Positions 1 to 5,928 of a stretch of DNA of 17,556 nt are shown piece after piece. Position 1 is the stretch's first letter, and the number at the start of each line of letters is the position of its first letter. The translations under genes were made by a program, and so were the position numbers. Source of the DNA: an uncultured Oscillospiraceae bacterium (GTDB lineage Bacteria > Bacillota > Clostridia > Oscillospirales > Oscillospiraceae). The notes under the pieces are model-generated. The model was given only the letters and a program-made list of their open reading frames with translations. It had not been told where the DNA came from and did not search any database. The DNA lies in the NCBI GenBank assembly GCA_934589225.1, contig CAKTNS010000049.1, positions 1-17,556 of the forward strand, in the 5' to 3' direction.

Positions 1-852
1 ACCATTGAGGACCGGGACTATGTGGTCAAGCAGGACAAGCGCCTGGCCCCCACGGCCCTGGGCGAGGTGGTCACGGGGCTGATGAAAGAGCGGTTCCGGG
101 ACATTGTGGATGTGGGCTTTACCGCCAGCATGGAAAACAAGCTGGATGCCGTAGAGGCGGGCCAGCAGAACTGGAAGGTGCTGTTGGCGGATTTCTACAA
201 GGACTTTGAAAAGGAAATGCAGGATGCGGAGCAGGCTCTGGAGGGGGTTCGCCTGAAGGTGCCGGAGGAGGAGACCGACGAGGTCTGCGAGCTCTGCGGC
301 AGAAAAATGGTCATTAAAATGGGCCGTTTCGGCAAATTCCTGGCCTGCCCCGGCTTCCCGGAGTGCAAAAACGCCAAGCCATTGGTGGAGCGGATGCCCG
401 GCCGGTGCCCCAAGTGCGGCAGCGGCATGCTCAAGCGGAAGTCCAAGCGGGGCTACGCCTACTATGCCTGCGAGCGTGGGGCGGAGTGCGGCTTTATGAC
501 CTGGGACGTGCCCACGGCGGAGGACTGCCCCGAGTGCGGCCAGACCATGTTCAAAAAATCCGGCAAGGGCCGGATGAAGCCCTTCTGCGTCAATGAAAAG
601 TGCCCCCGGTTCCTACCGGAGGACCAGCGGGGCTACTATAAAAAGAAGCCCACCGGCGACCCGGAGAACACGGAAGCACCTCAAGAGGCAGAGGAACCGG
701 CGGAAAAGCCCGCGGCCAAGAAGACCGCGGCGAAGAAGACCGCCGCCAAAAAGGCCGCCCCCAAGAAGACCGCGGCCAAAAAGACGGCGGCAGAGAAGAC
801 CAAGGCCTCGGCCAAAAAGACGGCCGCCAAGACGAAGAAGGAGAGCACCTGA
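1..852 (+). CDS. topA: DNA topoisomerase I, C-terminal part (5' end outside window)
   Basis: Type IA topoisomerase that relaxes negatively supercoiled DNA; only the last 283 or so codons are present, and the reading frame is open from base 1. The visible start (RDYVVKQ...LAPTALGE) is the end of the catalytic toroid. Three C-terminal zinc ribbons follow, seen as paired cysteines: CELCG with CPGFPEC (about nt 283-366), CPKCG with the ACERGAEC segment (406-492), and CPECG with FCVNEKCP (526-609). The last 45 or so residues (nt 706-849) are a low-complexity Lys/Ala tail of KKTAA-type repeats, like the tail of histone H1, probably for nonspecific DNA binding. The TGA stop shares one base with the trmFO ATG, so the two genes are probably translationally coupled. 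The active-site tyrosine lies upstream of the window. Identification is secure from the zinc ribbons and the gene order topA-trmFO. Confidence 0.95.
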   Translation, partial: TIEDRDYVVKQDKRLAPTALGEVVTGLMKERFRDIVDVGFTASMENKLDAVEAGQQNWKVLLADFYKDFEKEMQDAEQALEGVRLKVPEEETDEVCELCGRKMVIKMGRFGKFLACPGFPECKNAKPLVERMPGRCPKCGSGMLKRKSKRGYAYYACERGAECGFMTWDVPTAEDCPECGQTMFKKSGKGRMKPFCVNEKCPRFLPEDQRGYYKKKPTGDPENTEAPQEAEEPAEKPAAKKTAAKKTAAKKAAPKKTAAKKTAAEKTKASAKKTAAKTKKEST

Positions 853-2153
853 TGGAAGTAAAGGTCATCGGAGCGGGCCTGGCAGGCTGTGAAGCGGCCT
901 GGCAGCTGGCCAAGCGGGGCATTCCCGTGAAGCTTTATGAAATGAAGCCCCAGAAAATGAGCCCGGCCCATCACAGTTCCGATTTTGCGGAGCTGGTGTG
1001 CTCCAACTCCCTTCGGGGGGACCGGCTGGAAAATGCCGTGGGGCTTTTAAAAGAAGAATTGCGGCGCTGCGGCAGCCTGATCATGGCCTGCGCCGAGGCC
1101 ACCCGGGTAGAAGCCGGTGGATGTCTGGCGGTGGACCGGAAGGGCTTTTCCCAGCTGGTCACGGAAAGAATACGGCAGGAGCCTCTGATCACGGTGGTGT
1201 CCCAGGAAGTGACCCAGGTGCCGGAGGGACCGGTGATCATCGCCACGGGGCCTCTGACCTCGGATGATCTTTCCAAGGCCATCGGGGCGTATTTTGGCAC
1301 GGAGTATCTTCATTTCTTCGATGCCGCCGCCCCTTTGGTTACGGCGGAGTCTGTGGATATGGACCTTGCCTGGTGGCAGTCCCGGTATGACCGGGGCACT
1401 CCGGACTATATCAACTGCGCCATGGACCGGCAGCAGTACGAGGCCTTTATCCGGGAGCTCACCACCGCCCAGGAGGCGGAGGTCCACGGCTTTGAAGACA
1501 AGCGGGTCTTTGAAGGCTGCATGCCCGTGGAGGTCATGGCCCGCCGTGGGCTGGATACCCTGCGCTACGGCCCCATGAAGCCCGTGGGGCTCACAGACCC
1601 CAAAACCGGTCAGGAGCCCTATGCGGTTTTGCAGCTGCGGCAGGACAATGCGGCCAAGAGCATTTACAACCTGGTGGGCTTCCAGACCCACCTGAAATTC
1701 GGGGAGCAGAAGCGGGTGTTCTCCATGATCCCCGCCCTGCGGGATGCGGAATTCGTCCGCTACGGGGTCATGCACCAGAATACCTTCCTGCAAAGCCCCA
1801 AGCTGCTGGACAGGTTCTATGCCGACAGAAGAAATCCCCTGGTGGCCTTTGCCGGGCAGATGACCGGGGTAGAGGGGTATGTGGAGTCCACGGCCTCCGG
1901 CTTCCTGGCAGCGGTGGCTATGGCCGCCAAGGTCCGGGGGCAAGAGCCGGTGGAGTTCCCCAGAACCACCGCCATTGGCGCCCTGGGCCTGTACATCAGC
2001 GACAGTTGCGTTGAATCCTTCCAGCCCATGAATGTGAATTTCAGCATCATTGCCCCTCTGGAGCAGCGGGTGCGGAAGAAGAGCGAAAAGAATCTGGCCA
2101 TTTCCCAGCGGTCGCTGGAGGTCCTTCAAGGACTTCTGGACGTTGGATTCTAA
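852..2153 (+). CDS. trmFO: Folate-dependent tRNA (uracil-5-)-methyltransferase TrmFO
   Basis: Makes 5-methyluridine at position 54 of tRNA, using methylenetetrahydrofolate and FAD/NAD(P)H; cytoplasmic. The 433-residue length is normal for the family. The N-terminus carries the FAD-binding Rossmann motif GAGLAG (residues 7-12) followed by the family segment around LYEMKP. Both conserved cysteines of the family are visible: Cys50 in LVCSNSLRGD and Cys223 in EGCMPVEVMARRG. The C-terminal part contains a second FAD-contacting stretch (GQMTGVEGYVESTASG). The ATG overlaps the topA stop by one base. Adjacency to topA is the usual arrangement in Firmicutes. No unusual features were seen. Confidence 0.96.
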   Translation: MEVKVIGAGLAGCEAAWQLAKRGIPVKLYEMKPQKMSPAHHSSDFAELVCSNSLRGDRLENAVGLLKEELRRCGSLIMACAEATRVEAGGCLAVDRKGFSQLVTERIRQEPLITVVSQEVTQVPEGPVIIATGPLTSDDLSKAIGAYFGTEYLHFFDAAAPLVTAESVDMDLAWWQSRYDRGTPDYINCAMDRQQYEAFIRELTTAQEAEVHGFEDKRVFEGCMPVEVMARRGLDTLRYGPMKPVGLTDPKTGQEPYAVLQLRQDNAAKSIYNLVGFQTHLKFGEQKRVFSMIPALRDAEFVRYGVMHQNTFLQSPKLLDRFYADRRNPLVAFAGQMTGVEGYVESTASGFLAAVAMAAKVRGQEPVEFPRTTAIGALGLYISDSCVESFQPMNVNFSIIAPLEQRVRKKSEKNLAISQRSLEVLQGLLDVGF

Positions 2154-2180
2154 AAAAGATAGAGAGAGTGAGGGAACGAC

Positions 2181-3218
2181 ATGAAGGTTATTCTTGATGC
2201 CATGGGCGGCGACCTGGCCCCGGAAGCGGCGGTGCTGGGTGCCCTGGATGCCAACCGGGATTTTGGTGCCCAGGTGACGCTGGTAGGCAAAAGTGAGGAA
2301 ATTCTGGAAATTCTCCGGAAGTCCGGCTGCAACAATCTGCCCGAGGGCATGGAGATCGCCGGGGCGGAGGACGTGGTGGACATGCACGACGACCCCAGCA
2401 AGGTGATCCACCAGCGGAAGAACTCTTCCATGGTGATCGGTCTGCGGATGCTGGCCCAGGGGCAGGGGGATGCCTTTGTGTCCGCCGGTTCCACCGGCGC
2501 TTTGCTTACCGGGGCCACCCTGCTTGTAAAGCGCATCAAGGGCATTCGCCGGGCCTCCATGGGGCCTTCCATGCCCAATAAAAAGGGCGGCAGCACCGTT
2601 ATTGTAGACTGCGGTGCCAACGCCGAGTGTACCCCGGAATTTCTGCTGCAATTCGGCCTGGTGGGCTCGGCCTACGCCAAGAAGCGCCTGGGGGTGGAAA
2701 ATCCCAAGGTGGGCCTCCTGAACATCGGCACCGAGGACTCCAAGGGCACCCAGCTTCAGAAGGATGCCTACGCATTGCTTACCGAGGCTTCCCAAAAGGG
2801 CCTTGTGAACTTTGTTGGAAACGTGGAGGCCAGAGACGTGCCCTTAGGGGCTGTGGACGTGGTGGTCTGCGACGGATTTTCCGGCAATGTGCTTCTTAAA
2901 TCCATTGAAGGCACCGCCATGTTCGTCGGCAGCCTTATGAAGAAAATGTTCAAGAAAAACGCCCTTTCAAAGCTTGGGTACCTCCTTTGCTCCTCCGGAG
3001 TGAAGGACATGATGAAGCTGCTGGATTATCACGAAATCGGCGGCACCCAGCTTCTGGGCATTCAGAAGCCGGTCATCAAGGCCCACGGCGCTTCCGACCG
3101 ACTGGCCTTCCGCAATGCCATCCGGCAGGCCCTGGAGGCGGCGGAAAACGACATTACCCCGGAGCTGGAAGAGGCCCTGGCCCTTCTGGCAAAATCAAAG
3201 GAGCAAACGGATGATTAA
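2181..3218 (+). CDS. plsX: Phosphate acyltransferase PlsX
   Basis: Converts acyl-ACP and phosphate to acyl-phosphate, the first step of phospholipid synthesis in the PlsX/PlsY route; a peripheral membrane enzyme. The protein has 345 residues, the usual length. The family N-terminus is clear (AMGGD at residues 7-11), as are the central FVSAGSTGALLTG segment, the DCGANAECTPEFL block and the C-terminal segment with LLGIQKPVIKAHG. A GAGGGAAC ribosome site lies just before the ATG. Its stop overlaps the rnc start by 8 bp. The gene usually found next to plsX in many Firmicutes, acpP, is not between plsX and rnc here, and neither fabD nor fabG follows. Confidence 0.96.
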   Translation: MKVILDAMGGDLAPEAAVLGALDANRDFGAQVTLVGKSEEILEILRKSGCNNLPEGMEIAGAEDVVDMHDDPSKVIHQRKNSSMVIGLRMLAQGQGDAFVSAGSTGALLTGATLLVKRIKGIRRASMGPSMPNKKGGSTVIVDCGANAECTPEFLLQFGLVGSAYAKKRLGVENPKVGLLNIGTEDSKGTQLQKDAYALLTEASQKGLVNFVGNVEARDVPLGAVDVVVCDGFSGNVLLKSIEGTAMFVGSLMKKMFKKNALSKLGYLLCSSGVKDMMKLLDYHEIGGTQLLGIQKPVIKAHGASDRLAFRNAIRQALEAAENDITPELEEALALLAKSKEQTDD

Positions 3219-3894
3219 GGATCTGGAAGAAGAAATCGGCTATCATTTTAAAAATATTTCCCTGCTGCAAAACGCCCTGACCCACTCCTCCTACGCCAAC
3301 GAGCGCTGGCACAACAGCCTGCTGAGCAACGAGCGGCTGGAGTTTCTGGGCGACAGCATCTTAGGCATGCTGGTGGCGGAGTACCTGTTCCGCAATTTCC
3401 CGGACCGTCCCGAAGGGGAGCTGACCCGGATGCGGGCGGACATGGTCTGTGAGAAGACCCTGGCCGGGGTGGCGGAAAAAATCCACCTGGGGGAGCATCT
3501 GCTCCTGGGCCACGGCGAGGAACAGGGCGGCGGACGGAGCCGGGAGTCCATTCTGGCCGACGCTGTAGAGTCCGTCATTGCCGCCAGCTTCTTGGACGGC
3601 GGCATGGAGGCGGCCCTGCACTTTATCAAAACCTTCATTCTGGTGGAGGTCCCCGTGAGCCAGCTGCACAACATGGATTACAAAACCAAGCTCCAGGAGC
3701 TGGTCCAGCAGAAAAAGAACCAGGTGCTCTCCTACAGCCTGCTCTCCGAAACCGGCCCGGACCACGACAAGCACTTTGAGGTCTGCGTGGCCCTCAACGG
3801 CAAAGAAGTAGGCCGCGGCGAAGGCCGCAGCAAAAAGCGGGCGGAACAGGAAGCCGCCCGCCTGGCCATCACCAAGCTTTTCCCCAAGGCATAA
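3211..3894 (+). CDS. rnc: Ribonuclease III
   Basis: Double-strand-specific endoribonuclease for rRNA and mRNA processing. The start is placed at 3211, not at the upstream in-frame ATG at 3115, because AAAGGAG lies 7 bp before 3211 and the family N-terminus (LEEEIGYHFKN) begins there. This gives 227 residues, the normal size. The catalytic domain carries the signature ERLEFLGDS (residues 41-49) with the metal ligands Glu44 and Asp48, and the second metal site ILADAVES with Asp117 and Glu120. A double-stranded-RNA-binding domain fills about residues 155-225 and ends in the KKRAEQEAA helix. It overlaps plsX by 8 bp, so the two genes share a transcript, and a strong hairpin follows directly. Confidence 0.96.
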   Translation: MIKDLEEEIGYHFKNISLLQNALTHSSYANERWHNSLLSNERLEFLGDSILGMLVAEYLFRNFPDRPEGELTRMRADMVCEKTLAGVAEKIHLGEHLLLGHGEEQGGGRSRESILADAVESVIAASFLDGGMEAALHFIKTFILVEVPVSQLHNMDYKTKLQELVQQKKNQVLSYSLLSETGPDHDKHFEVCVALNGKEVGRGEGRSKKRAEQEAARLAITKLFPKA

Positions 3895-3900
3895 ACCGAA

Positions 3901-3930
3901 GCCCCGCCGCATTTTTGCGGCGGGGCTTTG
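3901..3930 (+). terminator. Rho-independent terminator after rnc
   Basis: A 10-bp perfect GC stem (GCCCCGCCGC at 3901-3910 paired with 3917-3926) with a 6-nt loop starts 6 bp after the rnc stop. The U-tract is short (TTT then GC), so termination may be leaky. The stem also faces the convergent HAD gene from the other side. Confidence 0.75.
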
Positions 3931-3970
3931 CGCCTTGGATGGTGGTTCCGGGAAACCACACACCTAAAAG

Positions 3971-4035
3971 CACGGTACAAGAGCTTCCCTTGGGGGAAGC
4001 TGGCTCGCCCGCAGGCGAGACTGATGAGGGCCGCG
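3971..4035. repeat. Intergenic double-hairpin repeat
   Basis: Two adjacent hairpins: AGCTTCCC/GGGGAAGCT (about 3983-4001) and CTCGCC/GGCGAG (4004-4019), followed by ACTGATGAGGG. This layout, a tight stem around CTTGGGG followed by GGCTCGCC-type and CTGATGAGGG sequence, is one I recognise as a dispersed intergenic repeat of gut Clostridia, from memory and not from a search. No coding sequence crosses it. Confidence 0.55.
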
Positions 4036-4093
4036 GGACAGCGTAAAACACTCTAGAAACTGTAGGCGAATCCGTAGAAACGTACCCGGTTTT

Positions 4094-4216
4094 TGTCATT
4101 CCGACCGGAGCGAAGCGGAGTGGAGGAATCTACCACGTTGGTGAAAGAACCAACACAAGGTAAAGCTTCCAACTTGGGAAGATTCCTCGACTCGCATTCG
4201 CTCGCTCGGAATGACA
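4094..4216. repeat. Large imperfect inverted repeat (TGTCATTCCG...CGGAATGACA)
   Basis: The left arm (4094-4131) and right arm (4180-4216) are about 38-nt reverse complements with a few mismatches and one indel. Both outer ends read TGTCATTCCGA, and both inner ends read GAGGAATCT. The 48-nt centre contains no gene. The GAGCGAAGCGGAGTGGAGGAATCT style is typical of REP/MITE-like dispersed palindromes in bacterial intergenic regions. The element could fold into a long hairpin on either strand. Confidence 0.7.
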
Positions 4217-4224
4217 TGTCGTTA

Positions 4225-4332
4225 GGTGATACCATTCATCCACACAGGTTATATATGCAACGTAGCGGGCGGCAGATTGCCGCCCCTACGGACACGCTGG
4301 TGGGTGGTACCGTTCAACCACACGGGTTGTAT
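4225..4332. repeat. Direct repeats flanking a GC hairpin
   Basis: A 30-nt direct repeat occurs at 4225-4254 and 4303-4332, with 25 of 30 positions identical (core ATTCATCCACACAGGTT versus GTTCAACCACACGGGTT). Between the copies lies a 30-nt hairpin, CGTAGCGGGCGGCA...TGCCGCCCCTACG (4261-4290), with one mismatch in a 13-bp stem. The differences between the copies suggest an old duplication or two independently inserted members of a dispersed family. Confidence 0.6.
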
Positions 4333-4369
4333 TCGAAACATTGCTTGCCGATGAATCATCGCCGCTACA

Positions 4370-5047
4370 TTACTTTCCAATCAGGTCGATCACGTCTGTC
4401 AGGCTGTCGCATAGGGCGGTGGCGCGGGTCAGGTCTTCGGGGTCTGGGCGGTCCTGGTCTGGGATCATGACGGCCATGGTACCGGCTCGGAAGGCCGAGA
4501 GGAGGCCGGCTTTGGAGTCTTCCAGGGCGATGCAGTCTTTTGGGTTCTTTTGCAGCACCTGGGCGGCCTTCAGGTAGATGTCCGGCTCCGGCTTGCCCCG
4601 GGGGACATCGTAGCCGGTGACGATGGCGTCAAACCTTTTAAAAAGGCCCAGGGGCTCTAAGTACTCCCGCACCCGGGCCAGGGGGGAGGAGGTGGCGATG
4701 CAGGTGGGGATGGCCTGTTGGTTCAGATAGTCCAGCAGCTCCCGGATGCCGGGCTTGGGGGCGATGCCTTTTCCGGCTACAAAGGCATCCATGAGCTCAA
4801 TGCGCTTATCCCGGACTGCCAGATAGTCCACCCCCTTGCCAAAATAGCTTTCCAGCTTGGCGGTGGCCTCCTGCCGGTTGAGGGCCCGCATGCCCATGGC
4901 CTGGGTGCGAGTCATGGGGTAGCCCAGGGCCTGGGCGGCCTCCTGCCAGAATCTGGTGTACAGGCCCTCGGAATCCAGAATCACCCCGTCCATGTCAAAC
5001 AGGACACCCTGAACGGTGGTCATGGGACGAAACAGTTGATATGCCAT
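4370..5047 (-). CDS. HAD-superfamily hydrolase, beta-phosphoglucomutase-like
   Basis: A probable phosphatase or phosphomutase of HAD subfamily IA acting on a small phosphorylated metabolite; the substrate cannot be read from sequence. The start is set at 5047, where AGGAGG (5053-5058) lies 5 nt upstream, rather than at the longer start at 5113. This gives 225 residues. Motif I is FDMDGVILDSEG with nucleophile Asp18 and acid/base Asp20. Motif II is the TSSPLARV segment. Motif III Lys is in GKPEPDIYLKAA, and motif IV is ALEDSKAG. The helical cap lies between residues 24 and 90, as in the beta-phosphoglucomutase group. It stands alone, convergent with rnc and divergent from the next two-component system. 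Confidence 0.88.
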   Translation of the reverse strand: MAYQLFRPMTTVQGVLFDMDGVILDSEGLYTRFWQEAAQALGYPMTRTQAMGMRALNRQEATAKLESYFGKGVDYLAVRDKRIELMDAFVAGKGIAPKPGIRELLDYLNQQAIPTCIATSSPLARVREYLEPLGLFKRFDAIVTGYDVPRGKPEPDIYLKAAQVLQKNPKDCIALEDSKAGLLSAFRAGTMAVMIPDQDRPDPEDLTRATALCDSLTDVIDLIGK

Positions 5048-5095
5048 AGAAACCTCCTGAATGACCGCTCTGTGGGGCGGCTTTTTTCTGCCTTT

Positions 5096-5124
5096 ATTAT
5101 GCAGCAAACCCAAGAAAATTTCCA
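5096..5124 (-). promoter_or_regulatory. Possible sigma-A promoter of the HAD gene
   Basis: Read on the minus strand, CATAAT (5096-5101) is preceded after 17 bp by TGGAAA (5119-5124): 5/6 and 4/6 matches to the consensus. It would give a leader of about 40 nt. Suggestive only. Confidence 0.35.
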
Positions 5125-5142
5125 GAGGGAAATTGAAAATAT

Positions 5143-5161
5143 TTAATCTGTTCTTAATGTG
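5143..5161 (+). promoter_or_regulatory. Tandem repeat resembling an OmpR/PhoB-type regulator box
   Basis: TTAATCTG (5143-5150) and TTAATGTG (5154-5161) are near-identical octamers whose starts are 11 bp apart, about one helical turn. This is the usual geometry of sites bound by winged-helix OmpR-family dimers. They sit just upstream of the promoter of a gene encoding such a regulator, so autoregulation is a natural inference. Confidence 0.5.
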
Positions 5162-5169
5162 CCGCCCCC

Positions 5170-5198
5170 TTTCTTATTAAGAAACGGGATGATATAAT
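5170..5198 (+). promoter_or_regulatory. Promoter of the two-component operon with internal palindrome
   Basis: A perfect TATAAT -10 box lies at 5193-5198. The -35 position 17 bp upstream (5170-5175, TTTCTT) is poor, which fits a promoter that needs an activator. A perfect odd palindrome TTCTTA-T-TAAGAA (5171-5183) overlaps the -35/spacer region and could be an operator. Confidence 0.6.
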
Positions 5199-5232
5199 AG
5201 TCCCAGAAGATATGGATATGGAGGAATGGAAC

Positions 5233-5928
5233 ATGTATCGTATTTTGATTTGTGACGACCAGACGGATATTGTAAACGCACTGAAAATTTATTTGCAGCC
5301 CGAGGGCTATGAGCTCTTTGAAGCCTATAATGGGGAACAGGCGGTGGAGCTGTGCCGGGAAAACCAGATGGATCTGATTTTGCTGGATGTGATGATGCCG
5401 GTGATGGATGGCATTGCCGCCACGGCGGAGATCCGGAAGTTCTCCAACGCCCCCATTATTCTTTTGACCGCCAAGTCCGAAACCGAGGACAAGGTGCTGG
5501 GGCTCAACGTAGGGGCCGACGACTACATCACCAAGCCCTTTGTGCCGGTGGAGGTGCTGGCCCGTATCCGCTCCCAGCTCCGGCGGTATGCCAGAATGGA
5601 CGTGCGGACGGAGGACACCGAGAGCATGACCATCGGCGGCATTACCATGAATGACCGAACCAAAACCGTCACCGTAGAGGGGGAGCCGGTGAATCTGACC
5701 CCCACGGAGTATTCCATTCTCCATCTGCTGATGTCCAACCCCGGCAAGGTCTACTCCACGAAGACCCTCTATGAAGCGGTGTGGCAGGAGGCGGCCCTGG
5801 GCAGCGAAGGCAGCGTGGCGGTCCACATCCGGCACCTGCGGGAAAAAATCGAAATCAACCCCTCGGAGCCCCGCTATCTGAAGGTCATGTGGGGTCAGGG
5901 CTATAAGCTGGAGGGAGAAAAGAAATGA
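5233..5928 (+). CDS. OmpR-family response regulator
   Basis: DNA-binding output protein of a two-component system, probably controlled by the kinase encoded directly downstream. The start at 5233 is chosen because GGAGGAA lies just before it and the receiver begins at once (YRILICDD). The 231-residue protein has a receiver domain with acidic pair Asp8/Asp9, phospho-acceptor Asp52 in LLDVMMPVMDG, Thr79 and Lys101 (TKPF). From about residue 130 it has a winged-helix domain with the typical LTPTEYSILHLLM and VAVHIRHLREKIE helices and the C-terminal GQGYKLE wing. Its stop overlaps the kinase start (ATGA). VanR-type and other Clostridia regulators look like this; the signal and targets are unknown. 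Confidence 0.93.
   Translation: MYRILICDDQTDIVNALKIYLQPEGYELFEAYNGEQAVELCRENQMDLILLDVMMPVMDGIAATAEIRKFSNAPIILLTAKSETEDKVLGLNVGADDYITKPFVPVEVLARIRSQLRRYARMDVRTEDTESMTIGGITMNDRTKTVTVEGEPVNLTPTEYSILHLLMSNPGKVYSTKTLYEAVWQEAALGSEGSVAVHIRHLREKIEINPSEPRYLKVMWGQGYKLEGEKK

Noticed and set aside
1047..2795. Long open frame of 582 codons on the minus strand
   Set aside because: It is antisense to trmFO and plsX, is His/Gly/Leu-rich as expected for the complement of GC-rich coding DNA, and shows no domain.
4093..4470. Open frame of 125 codons through the intergenic repeats
   Set aside because: It runs through palindromes and into the antisense of the HAD gene, with no ribosome site.
5064..5087. Terminator-like CCGC...GCGG followed by TTTTTT on the plus strand
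   Set aside because: Stem is only 4-5 bp and there is no plus-strand gene upstream needing a terminator.
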